NCBI GenBank assembly: GCA_039707655.1
Contig: CM077666.1
Location: forward strand, 398,741,886 to 398,805,885
Origin: Elymus sibiricus
Lineage: Eukaryota; Streptophyta; Magnoliopsida; Poales; Poaceae
Direction of reading: 5' to 3'
Length of the DNA: 64,000 nucleotides
Each line of letters starts with the position of its first letter. The stretch's first letter is position 1. This document shows positions 22,872 to 33,900 of the stretch, piece after piece. Position numbers and translations under genes: made by a program. Below the pieces are notes generated by a model. It did not search any database, was not told the origin of the DNA, and saw only the letters and a program-made list of their open reading frames with translations.

Positions 22872-24376
22872 TGATACGTCTCCATCGTATCTATAATTTT
22901 TGATTGTTTCATGCCAATATTTTACAACTTTCACATATTTTTGGCAACATTTTATGTTATTTCTGGGACTAACATATTGATCTAGTGCCTAGTGCTAGTT
23001 CATGTTTTCTACTTGTTTTTTGTTTCACAGAAAATCCATATCAAACGAAGTCCAAATGCAACAAAATTTTACGGAGAATTATTTTGGAATATATGTGATT
23101 TTTGAGAGGTGGAATCAACGCAAACGGAGGCCCACAGCCTCCACAAGCCACCTGGGCGCCCCCCCCTCCGGCACGTGGTGGTGCCTCGTGGGCACACCGT
23201 AAGTCGGTTGGGGCTCTTCTTTGGCCGCAAGGAAGCTTATATCTAGAAAAAAAATCGTGTTAAAATTTCAGCGCAATCGGAGTTACGGATCTCCGGGAAT
23301 TTAAGAAATGGTGAAAGGCCAGAAAACAGGAGCGTGAAACAGAAGAGAACATAGAGAGATCCAATCTCGGAGGGGCTCTTGCTCCTCCACCGCCATGGCA
23401 GCCATGGACCAGAGGGGAAACTCTCCTCCCATCTAGGGGGGAGGCCAAGGAAGAAGAAGAAGGAGGGGGGCTCTCTCCCACTCTCTTCCGGTGTCGCCGG
23501 AGCGCCGCCGGGGGAAACATCGTGATGGCGATCTACACCAACAACTTCACCGTCGTCAACACCAACTCTCTCCCCCTCTATGCAGCGGTGTAACACCTCT
23601 TCTCCCTACTGTAATCTCTACTTAAACATGGTGCTTAACGCTATATATTATTATCCAATGATATGTGGCAATCCTATGATATTTGAGTAGATTCGTTTTG
23701 TCCTATGGGTCGATTGATGATCATGATTGGTTTGAGTTGTATGTTTTATTTTGGTGCTGTCCTATTGTGCCCTCCGTGTCATGCAAGCGTGAGGGATTCC
23801 TGCTGTAGGGTGTTGCAATACGTTCATAATTCGCTTATGGTGGGTGGCGAGAGTGACAGAAGCTTATACCCGAGTAAGGGGGTTGTTGCGTATGGGAGTA
23901 AAGAGGACTTGATACTTAATGCTATGGTTGGGTTTTACCTTAATGATCTTTAGTAGTTGTGGATGCTTGCTAGAGTTCCAATCATAAGTGCATATGATCC
24001 AAGTACGGAAAGTATGTTAGCTCATGCCTCTCCCTCATATAAAATTGCAATAATGATTACCGGTCTAGTTATCGATTGCCTATGGACAAATCATTCTCTT
24101 GTGTTACAAAAAGCTTTCTACTAAACAACTAACTTTTATTATCTCGCAAGTTACTCCTAGTTTTATTCCTGTTAAGTACTTCTAGTCTTATCCTTACACC
24201 CGCAAAATAGTTTCATACTTGTTCTAGGTAAAGCGAACGTTAAGTGCGCGTAGAGTTGTATCGGTGGTCGATAGAACTTGAAGGGAATATTAATTCTACC
24301 TTTAGCTCCTCGTTGGGTTCGACACTCTTATTTATCGAAAAAGCTATAATTGATCCCCTATACTTGTGGGTTATCA
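22872..24376 (+). repeat. E6 5' LTR
   Basis: TGATACGTCTCC...GGGTTATCA. GC block at about 23120-23190 with imperfect arms (CCACAAGCCACC against GGTGCCTCGTGG) in the U3-like part. Confidence 0.93.
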
Positions 24377-24387
24377 AGACCTTTTTC

Positions 24388-24405
24388 TGGCGCCGTTGCC
24401 GGGGA
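24388..24405 (+). promoter_or_regulatory. E6 primer binding site
   Basis: TGGCGCCGTTGCCGGGGA, exact tRNA-Asp-type site, 11 nt after the 5' LTR. Confidence 0.9.
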
Positions 24406-24497
24406 GCAATAGCGTGGGGTTGAAATTCTCGTGTGTGCTTGTTTGCTTTATCACTAAGTAGATTTTATTTTGTGCTCTTGTTTTCTATCTTTAGTTA

Positions 24498-25842
24498 TGG
24501 GTAGGAAACGTAAAATACCAAAAAAATTAGTTGTGCCTGCTAAACCAATGGTTGAAGAACCACCCAAATCTATCATACTGCTGAAGCTTTCTAGTTGGAT
24601 CATCTTCGATCCCTATGTGCTCATGCTAAAAACCCAACTAGCTTAGTTGAGGGAAAATCATTAGATGAGCATGCTTATTTTGTGCAACACCGCTTATCTC
24701 AAAAAGGGAAACTTTTATGGCATCAAATTAATTGTTTGCAATGCTATGCTTGGAATTTATGCGAAATACATGATTTTACTTGTTGTTCTGAAGACCCTAA
24801 GAAACACCTTCCCTACCAATGTGAGTTTAGTGATAATGGAATCGTATCTTCTTATGCTAAAGGTGTTTATAGTTACTATGATATTGAACAAATTGAAGAA
24901 TTTGTTGCTTTTAAGGGTGCTTATGAACTTGCTTCTTTGATTGAAAATTATGATGCTACTCTTTACAAATCCGAAAATTTTGCCATACTTAAATATTGCC
25001 ATGAAAACTATGCTTCTAATGCTTATGTTAAAGAATATATTGAGGACTCCTCCACTGTCCAAGAAGAGACTAATATTTTGCAGGAACCTATGAAAGAAGA
25101 AATTGATGAAACTGTGAGCTCATTAGATGAAAAAGATGACGAGGAGAGCGAAGAACAAAAGGAGGAAGAGTGGATTGATCACCCGTGCCCACATTCTGAT
25201 GAGAGTAACTCTTTATGTCATACATTTTTTAATTTCCCTTCGTACTTACCGAAGGATGAATGCTATGATAATTGCTATGATCCCTTGGATTCGTTTGAAA
25301 TATCCCTTTTTGATGAAATTGATGATTGCTATGCTTGTGGCCGTGATGCCAATTTGAATTATGCTTATGAAGATAAACTTGCTATAATTCCTTATGTTAA
25401 GAATGAAATTTTTGCTATTGCACCCACACATGAATGTCCTATTATCTTTTTGAATTCTCCCAACTACACTATATCGGAGAAGTTTGCTCTTATTAAGGAT
25501 TATATTGATGGGTTGCATTTTACTATTGCACATGATGATTTTGATGGATATAATATGCATGTGCTTGCTGCTCCTACTTGCAATTATTATGAGAGAGGAA
25601 CTACATCTCCGCCTCTCTATGTTTCCAATACGATAAAATTGCAAGAAACTGTTTATACTATGCATTGGCCTTTACTTGATGTGCATGAATTGTTCTTTTA
25701 TGACATGCTGATGCATAGGAAGAGAGTTAGACTTAATTATTGCATGATATATGTTGCTTTGTACTCACAACTAAATTACAAATCATTGTTAATTAAAATT
25801 GGCTTTGATATACCCTGGGATCCGGGTGGATCGGTTACATGA
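24498..25842 (+). pseudogene. E6 unfamiliar ORF in the gag position
   Basis: The open frame 24595-25842 has 415 codons and ends with TGA. A basic N-terminus (MGRKRKIPKKLV) begins at ATG 24498 in another frame and would join it if one G were restored near 24591 (AGTTGGATC); so the original protein was probably about 32 residues longer and this copy is shifted. The body has many Cys, Tyr and Asp residues (WHQINCLQCYAWNLCEIHDFTCC at about 42-64), an acidic middle (about 165-195, DEKDDEESEEQKEEEW) and C-terminal hydrophobic parts. I recognise no gag, protease, zinc-knuckle or other domain. Function unknown; its position suggests a gag-like or RNA-binding role, which is only inference. Confidence 0.6.
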
Positions 25843-28369
25843 GCACTTTATGCCTAGCTTAATGGCTTTAAAGAAAGCGCTGCCAGGGAGACAGCCCGGA
25901 AGTTTTAGAGAGTCATTTATTTCTGTTGAGTGCTTTTATAAAGTTTAAAAAAAAATAGAGGGGAACCTAAAACTTTTTCAAAAAGAAAAGTGAAAGTGAG
26001 ACAGATGAGCAATGTGGAAGTGGGGGCTAGCCTTGAACTTTGTTCATGCCCATGGAAACATTGTGAACCTTGATTATAGAAACTTTTTAACAAAAATAAT
26101 TATCCCCTTGTACAAATCCATTGTATTAGAAAAACAATGTGCCAAGATTTACCTTTAGGATGTTTAAATTGCTTGTTTGGTAGGTGCAGTGCAAAAACAG
26201 AAACTTTTGTTGTAGTGTGTGAATTTATATTTTTTACTGGAATGTGAAAAAATTCTGAAATTTTTACACAGTACTGCTATGCAAATTTTTTATTTTTTCG
26301 TAATTGTTGAGAATTTTTTTGAGTTACAGAAGTATATGTACCATCTGCATCTTTATAGACTGTCCTGTTTTCACAGATTGCTGTTATAGTTTCGTTATTT
26401 GCGTATGTTTGAAATCTTGTTGAGCCCCGTTGACTTGGGAGCCATAGAATTGTGATAGCATACAGTGGGTAATGTTTGATTATAATTATACAATAATGTT
26501 ACAGCAGGACAAGATGGGATTTGATGTTATATGTACTAACCCCGCTAATAAAAAGTTCGGTTAAGTTTTGTGTGGATGAAGTGTTCGAAGATCGAGGTGG
26601 TATCGATATGAGGAGAATAAGGAGAGGCAAGAGTTCAAGCTTGGGGATGCCCAAGTCACCCCAAGTAAATATTCAAGGAGACTCAAGCGTCTAAGCTTGG
26701 GGATGCCCCGGAAGGCATCCCATCTTTATTCAACAATTATCGGTATGTCTCGGTTTTTGTTTTGTTCACATGATATGCGTAAATTCTTGGAGCGTCGTGT
26801 GCTTTTTATTTTTATTTTAGTAATGCACCATGCTGGTATGAGATAGTCCTTGGTTGATTTATAGAATGCTTCATGCACTTCATTTATATCTTTTGAGTAT
26901 GGTTTTATAGAATGCTTCATGTGCTTCACTTATATCATTTGAAGTTTGGATGCCTGTTTCTCTTCATATAGAAAACCGTTATTTGTAGAATGCTCTTTAG
27001 CTTCACCTATACTTATTAGAGCATGGTCTTTTGTAGAAAGAATTAAACTCTCATGCTTCACTTATATCTATTTAGAGAGTCAACAGGAATTGGTCATTCA
27101 CATGGTTAGTCATAAAATCCTACATAAAACTTGTAGATCACTGAATATGATATGTTTGATTCCTTGCAATAGTTTTGCGATATAGAGATGGTAATATGTG
27201 GGAGGTACTAGTGAGTGATTGTGGTTTAGTAAGAATATTGGTGTTAAGGTTTGTGATTCCCTATGCATGCACGTAAAGTCAATAGTTATGCAACGAAGTT
27301 ACATCCTACTTATGGTGCATTATTCAGTGTTAGTTATGTTCAATGCATGTTTATGACCATTTTCGTTTTTTGGTTGGTCGCTTATCAATCTATTTGCTAG
27401 CCTTCACTTGTACTAAGCGGGAATGCTGCTTGTGCATCCAACTCCTTAAACCTAAAGTTGTGCCAAATGAGTCCACCATACCTACCTATATGCGGTATTT
27501 CCATGCCGTTCCAAGTAAATTTGCATGTGGCAACTCTAATTATTCAAAATAAATTTATGTTTTGTGTGCCCGTACCGCTCATGTGGCGGCAGGGGGTGGC
27601 CAATATCTTTCATGCTAGGCGGGTTATTCTCAAGATGAGTGTTTATTCACTTGTCATTGCACGAGAAAGTGGCAGGTAATAGGGATGCCCAGTCCCACAA
27701 TGAATCAAAAATAATAATAAAAAATTCCTTGGAAAGTGAAAAGTTTGAAGGCACCTGTGGATACGGCTAGCCATGGATTGTGAAAGAATGGTGGAAAGGA
27801 AATGAATTTTATTTTCTGTTTGGGAACCGCCTATAATGTGTCTAACATGGAAGATATTGGGAACTTTCAGTCGTAGCATTGACTGGAAAAGCATGCCTCT
27901 CAAAATAGTTTTATCTCTTTAATTTAAGCTCTGAGCTCTGGCACCTCTGCAAATCTCTGCTTCCCTCTGTGAAGGGCCTATCTATTTTACTTTTATGCAT
28001 TTTTATTTTTATTGAGTCTCCATCTTCTCTTATAAAGCACCAACTGGAGAGCACTATTGTCATACTTGTGCATTGGGTGTAGTTAATGTTGAGTGTGTTT
28101 CATGAATGGATCAATGACTGAGCATAATGGGCTAGGGATAACTTTCTTTAGCATTTTTATTTTGAAAGGCATGATTGTTTGTTGGTATGCCTGAGTATTG
28201 ATGTCTTTATATCAAATTATAGACTATTGCTTTGAATCACTCGTGTCTTAATATTCATGCCATGATTAGAATATATGATCAAGATTATGCTAGGTAGCAT
28301 TCCACATCTAAAATTATCTTTTTATCATTTACCTACTCGAGGACGAGCAGGAATTAAGCTTGGGGATGC
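25843..28369 (+). other. E6 non-coding 3' half
   Basis: AT-rich. Contains a GC motif just after the ORF (AAAGCGCT then GGGAGACAGCCC, 25874-25897), and two hairpin motifs containing AAGCTTGGGGATGC at 26637 and 26693. A long segment (27340-27990) is shared with the E2 3'UTR and with E9. Ends in the polypurine tract GAATTAAGCTTGGGGATGC (28351-28369) immediately before the 3' LTR. No other coding signal. Confidence 0.75.
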
Positions 28370-29873
28370 TGATACATCTCCATCGTATCTATAATTTTTG
28401 ATTGTTTCATGCCAATATTTTACAACTTTCACATATTTTTGGCAACATTTTATATTATTTTTGGGGCTAACATATTGATCCAGTGCCTAGTGCCAGTTCC
28501 TGTTTTCTACTTGTTTTTTGTTTCATAGAAAATCCATATCAAACGAAGTCCAAATGCAATTAAATTTTACGGAGAATTATTTTGGAATATATGTGATTTT
28601 TGGGAGGTGGAATCAACGCAAACGGAGGCCCACAGCCTCCACAAGCCACCTGCGCGCGGGTCCCCCCTGGCACGCGGTGGTGCCTCGTGGGCACACCGTA
28701 AGTCGGTTGGGGCTCTTCTTCGGCCGCAAGGAAGCTTATATCCGAAAAAAACCGTGTTAAAATTTCAGCGCAATCGGAGTTACGGATCTCCGGGAATTTA
28801 AGAAATGGTGAAAGGCCAGAAAACAGGAGCGCGAAACAGAAGAGAACAGAGAGAGAGATTCAATCTCGGAGGGGATCTTGCTCCTCCGCCGCCATGGCAG
28901 CCATGGACCAGAGGGGAAACTCTCCTCCCATCTAGGGGAGAGGCCAAGGAAGAAGAAGAAGGAGGGGGGCTCTCTCTCCCTCTCTTCCGGTGGCGCCGGA
29001 GCGCCGCCGGGGGAAACATCGTGATGCGATCTACACCAACAACTTCGCCGCCGTCAACACCAACTCTCTCCCCCTCTATTCAGTTGTGTAACACCTCTTC
29101 TCCCCACTGTAATCTCTACTTAAACATGGTGCTTAACGCTATATATTATTATCCAATGATATGTGGCAATCCTATAATGTTTGAGTAGATTCGTTTTGTC
29201 CTATGGGTTGATTGATGATCGTGATTGGTTTGAGTTGGATGTTTTATTTTGGTGCTATCCTATGGTGCCCTCCGTGTCGCGCAAGCGTGAGGGATTCCTG
29301 CTGTAGGGTGTTGCAATACGTTCATAATTCGCTTATGGTGGGTGGCGAGAGTGACAGAAGCATATACCCGAGTAAGGGGGTTGTTGCGTATGGGAGTAAA
29401 GAGGACTTGATACTTAATGCTATGGTTGGGTTTTACCTTAATGATATTTAGTAGTTGCGGATGCTTGCTAGAGTTCCAATCATAAGTGCATATGATCCTA
29501 GTATGGAAAGTATGTTAGCTCATGCCTCTCCCTCATATAAAATTGCAATAATGATTACCGGTCTAGTTATCGATTGCCTATGGACAAATCATTCTCTTGT
29601 GTTACAAAAAGCTTTCTACTAAACAACCAACTTTTATTATCTCGCAAGTTACTCCTAGTTTTATTCTCGTTAAGTACTTCTAGTCTTATCCTTACACCCG
29701 CAAATAGTTTCATACTTGTTCTAGGTAAAGCGAACTTTAAGTGCGCGTAGAGTTGTATCGGTGGTCGATAGAACTTGAAGGGAATATTAATTCTACCTTT
29801 AACTCCTCGTTGGGTTCGACACTCTTATTTATCGAAAAAGCTACAATTGATCCCCTATACTTGTGGGTTATCA
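28370..29873 (+). repeat. E6 3' LTR
   Basis: TGATACATCTCC...GGGTTATCA; a close copy of 22872-24376 with substitutions spread along it. Confidence 0.93.
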
Positions 29874-29878
29874 GGCCT

Positions 29879-31484
29879 TCAGGATACAGAGGATCCCGAG
29901 TCATTCTACCTCCTCTAGTAACAACTCTAACAGCATGATCATTCATTTTATTATTCATTTCATCAAGCAAATCATTTTGTGACTTAGCAATTTGTTCTAA
30001 CTGAGTCTGAACCATAGAAGCATGTTTACTCAAGCACTTAACATCATTAGCAGTTCTAAACATCAAATCACTCAAGCGATCAATCATGATGGCATTTTAA
30101 TTGATTGTGCTAACATGCATATTGAAATTCTCTTGCTTAACAATGTAGTTATCAAATTCATCCAAGCATTGACTAGCAGATTTATTATAAGGAATATTAC
30201 TTTCATCAAATCTGCGGAGAGAATTTACCTCTACTACCTGTGTCGGGATGTCGAGCCCATGTATTTCTTCAATAGGTGGTAAATTCTTGACATCTTCAGA
30301 TTTAATACCCTTTTCTTTCATAGATTTCTCGGATATTTGAATATCTTCTGGACTGAGGAATAGAATACCTCTTTTCTTCAGAGTTGGCTTAGGTGGTAGT
30401 TCAGGAAGTGTCCAATCATCGACATTTCTCAATATATTATTCAATAGTTCTTCAGCTTGTCCAACAGTTCATTCCCTGAAAACACAACTGGCACAACTAT
30501 CTAGGTAGTCCCTAGAAGCATCGGTTAGTCCATTATAAAAGATATCAAGTATTTCATTTTTCTTAAGAGGATGATCAGGCAACGCATTAAGTAATTGGAG
30601 AAGCCTCCCCCAAGCTTGAGGGAGATTCTCTTCTTCAATTTGCACAAAGTTAAATATTTCCTGTAAGGCAGCTTGTTTCTTATGAGCAGGAAAATATTTC
30701 TTAGAGAAGTAATATATCATATCCTGGGGACTATGCACACAAGCAGGAGCAAGAATATTAAACCATTTCTTAGCATCACCCTTTAAATAGAAAGGAAACA
30801 ACTTAAGAATATAGTAGTAGCGAATGTTTCCTCATGAGCAAATAGAGTGGCAATATCATTTAATTTAGTAAGGTGTGCCACAACAGTTTCACTTTCATAA
30901 CCATGAAAAGTATCAGATTCAACCAAAGTAATTAACTCAGGATCGACAGAGAATTCATAATCCTTATCAGTAAAAAATATTGGAGATGTAGCAAACTTAG
31001 GATCATATTTCATTCTCTCCCCCATAGACTTTTCTTTCAATTCAGCAAGCAATTTCCTAACATCATCTCTATCATTACAAGCAAGAATTGCCCTAGCTGT
31101 CTCTCCATCAAAAACATAACCATCAGGTATCTTAGGCATTTCAACTCTAGTAGGAGGACTAGGCATAACAGGTGAATCTTAATTTTCAAGAGTTTCAGCA
31201 TTTTCAGTTTCTTTAGCTTTGGCAATCTGTTCATCAAGAAATTCACCTAGTGGCATAGTATTATCAAGCATAGTACTAGCATCATCAATAGTTTCATTCA
31301 TAGCATATGTAGTATCATCAATTACTTGTGACATATCAGAATGGATAGCAGGTGGTGGTGTCGCAAGCCTACTCAAAACAGAAGGTGAATGAAGTGCGGA
31401 GCTAGATGGCAGTTCCTTACCTCCCCTCGTCTTAGAGGGAACGATCTTGGTCTTAGCAAATTTCAGATTCTTCATAGTGATCAA
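29879..31484 (-). pseudogene. E2 gag, N-terminal and middle part
   Basis: Starts MITMKNLKFAKTKIVPSK at 31484. The capsid-like core is at about 30800-30470: PFYLKGDAKKWFNILAP, QDMIYYFSKKYFPAHKKQ, NLPQAWGRLLQLLNALPDHP and NEILDIFYNGL. Compared with the E9 copy it has three in-frame nonsense codons (near 31179, 30469 and 30097) and a frame break near 30820. It is related in layout but not in sequence to E4 gag. The gene continues beyond E6 at 22866. Confidence 0.85.
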
Positions 31485-31524
31485 TAGATATAAATCCCAA
31501 GTGACTCAATAGATAGAGCTATGT

Positions 31525-31542
31525 TCCCCGGCAACGGCACCA
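31525..31542 (-). promoter_or_regulatory. E2 primer binding site, one change
   Basis: The minus strand reads TGGTGCCGTTGCCGGGGA: canonical C at position 4 is T. 11 bp inside the LTR boundary. Confidence 0.85.
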
Positions 31543-31553
31543 GAAAAAGGTCT

Positions 31554-32747
31554 TGATAACCCACAAGTATAGGGGATCGCAACAGTTTTCACGGGTAGTA
31601 TTTCACCCAAATTTATTGATTCGACACAAGGGGAGCCAAAGCATATTTGTGAGTATTAGTAGTTGAGTTGTCAATTCAACCACACCTGGAGAACTAAATA
31701 TCTGCAGCAAAGTGTTTAGTAGCACAATAGTATGATAGTTTTGACAGCAGCAGTAGCAGTAGCAATAGTAACAGAGACAGTAGCAGTTTTGTAGTGATTG
31801 TAACAGTAGCTGCAGCGAAAGTAACTTAGCAAAGATCAATATGCGAAAAGCGTAGGCATTGGATCGGGGATGGATAATTATGTTGGATGACATTCATCAT
31901 GTAACAGTCACAACCTAGGGCGACACACAATAGCTCCAATTCATCAATGTAATGTAGGCATGTATTCCGTATATAGTCATACGTGCTTATAGTAAGAACT
32001 TGCATGACATCTTTTGTCCTACCCTCCCGTGGCAGCAGGGTCCATAAGGAAATCTAAGGGATATTAAGGCCTCCTTTTAATAGAGAACCGAAACAAAGCA
32101 TTAACACATAGTGAATACATGAACTCCTCAAACTACGGTAATCACCGGAAAGAATCCCAATTATTGTCCCCTTGGGGTATGCGGATCATAACACGTAATA
32201 GGTGCATATAACTTGCAAGATAGGATCAAGAACACAAATATATTCATGAAAAATAAAGGGTTCAGATCTGAAATCATGGCACTCGGGCCCTAGTGACAAG
32301 CATTAAGCATAGCAAAGTCATAGCAACATCAATCTCAGAACATAGTGGATACTAGGGATCAAATCCCTAACAAATTGACTTGATTACATGATAAATCTCA
32401 TCCAACCCATCACCGTACAACAAGCCTACGAAGAAATTACTCACACACGGCGATGAGCATCATGAAATTGGTGATGGAGGATGGTTGATGATGACGACGG
32501 CGTAGAATCCCCCTCTCCAGAGCCCAGAACGGACTCCAGATCAGCCCTCCCGATGAAGAATAGGAGGTGGCGGCGGCTCCGTATCGTAAAATGCGATGAT
32601 TCTTTCTCTCTGATTTTTTTGGACGAATAGGTACTTATAGCGTTGGAGTTAGGGTTGCCGGAGCTGCCAGGGGCCCACAAGCCTGCCAGGCGTGCCCTGG
32701 GGGGGGGGGGGGTGGGCGCGCCCCCTGGGCTTGTGGCGCCTGGGTGG
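31554..32747 (-). repeat. E2 5' LTR, part 1
   Basis: From the inner end (plus strand TGATAACCCACAAG) to the E7 insertion. Contains imperfect AGC/AGT trinucleotide runs (31745-31815), a TATA box (minus strand CTATAAGT, 32633-32640) and a GC palindrome whose arms CCACAAGCC (32675-32683) and GGCTTGTGG (32728-32736) pair exactly. A run of 14 G lies between the arms (32699-32712). Confidence 0.92.
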
Positions 32748-33373
32748 TGTCTTGGGAACGATTCCGACAGTACGAAGGGGGTAGGGTAAAGGAGCATGAT
32801 CTACCGAGATGCATACGGGTGACAAGGTGGTTTTAGCGAGTTCGGGCCTCTCACAGTGGAGATAACAACCCTACGTCTCGTGCTCCGGAGAGGCTTTGTT
32901 TTATCTGCGTATATATCCGGAGATTACAATGTGTGTGGGAGAGAGTGGAGAACAGATCCCCTGCCAGAGCTAAGTACGGAGACTAGTAGAAAAGAGAGAG
33001 AGGTAGAAGAAAGAGCCCCCCTAGTCTAGTGGAGGGGGGTGGCTTATATAGAGTCCGCCACCCCTTCACCTCCTATGTTACAAAGTGGGGCATTGATGCC
33101 GTAACGCCAGATGGTGCTTCGACTGCTTTGTCGACTGTCGGTCTTCGCATATCCGAGTGAACCATACGACCGAATGATTGATTGTCTTCCGAGTGAAAGG
33201 TAACCGTCGAGTGGATGATGAAAGTCTCCGAGTGGATGTTGTCGAGTGACTTGTATGTCTTGATGATTTCAGTCGGTGACCTCCTTGTAGTCCTTGACTT
33301 TTCTAGGGTAACGTCCTTAGGTAGGGTATGCAGGTCAGGCCTATAACCCTACCCTAGGTACATATCCCCATCA
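32748..33373 (-). repeat. E7 3' LTR
   Basis: TGTCTTGGGAACG...TATCCCCATCA on the plus strand. Followed by TTAGCCCCCGAATGG, on the sense strand the purine tract TTCGGGGGCTAA. Confidence 0.92.
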
Positions 33374-33900
33374 TTAGCCCCCGAATGGATTGGGGTTCGA
33401 GTGAAAAATAGATTGATGCGGGTTCTGATAAGACACAAAAATTCCAAGTGCATTTTGGGTCTTCACAGAAGTCTGCGTCGATTGGAGTCTTTGTCATTAA
33501 CCCTGATCGATTCTGTCTTGATATGCATTTTCTTTTGGTACATACTTGCTTGTTTTCCCCTCGAGTAGAGCAGGTCTTAGTCGAGTGGTTTCTGGTCCAG
33601 TGGGGGCACGCTGAGTGCACCCACTGGGTGTAGTCCCTGAGACCGCTGTCGAATGGCGGTGACATCGGCAGGGGTCTTAGATTTGTTTTGAAAGTTGCTT
33701 GCCACTCGACAGGACGGACCTGGTCGAGTGATAATACGTCCAGTGGGGGCACGCTGAGTGCACCCACTGGGTGTAGTCCCCGAGATCGCCGTCGAGTGCT
33801 TGCATCGGCGGGGGTCTGATAGAGACAATCTTCGCTTGTTTGTTCTCCAATCCTTTGCTTGGCTAAGTTTGTTTGGTTTCTGAGTGAGATGGATGCTCAT
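33374..33900. repeat. E7 region with a duplicated hairpin segment
   Basis: A segment of about 90 bp occurs twice, near 33583 and 33722. Each copy contains the hairpin CCAGTGGG/CCCACTGG with an inner GCAC/GTGC stem (first copy 33597-33627). No coding signal. Confidence 0.7.

Larger units (their letters stand above)
22872..29873 (+). mobile_element. E6: non-autonomous LTR element with an unfamiliar ORF, complete
   Basis: Plus-strand element, 7002 bp, with the 5-bp TSD GGCCT (22867-22871 and 29874-29878). LTRs are 1505 and 1504 bp. Primer site at 24388-24405, polypurine tract at 28354-28369. Carries one ORF (24498-25842) in the gag position and about 2.5 kb of AT-rich non-coding sequence. No gag, protease or pol motif. 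LTR ends are almost the same as those of the coding families in the window (TGATACGTC...ACTTGTGGGTTATCA), suggesting mobilisation by them. Inserted in gag-pro of E2 in opposite orientation. Confidence 0.93.

Noticed and set aside
22872..22912. N-terminal residues of the E2 protease frame (MKQSKIIDTMETYQ)
   Set aside because: This is the antisense of the E6 LTR start, joined by insertion; the gag frame begins upstream of E6. The same applies to the start of the E1 gag frame at 60462-60535.
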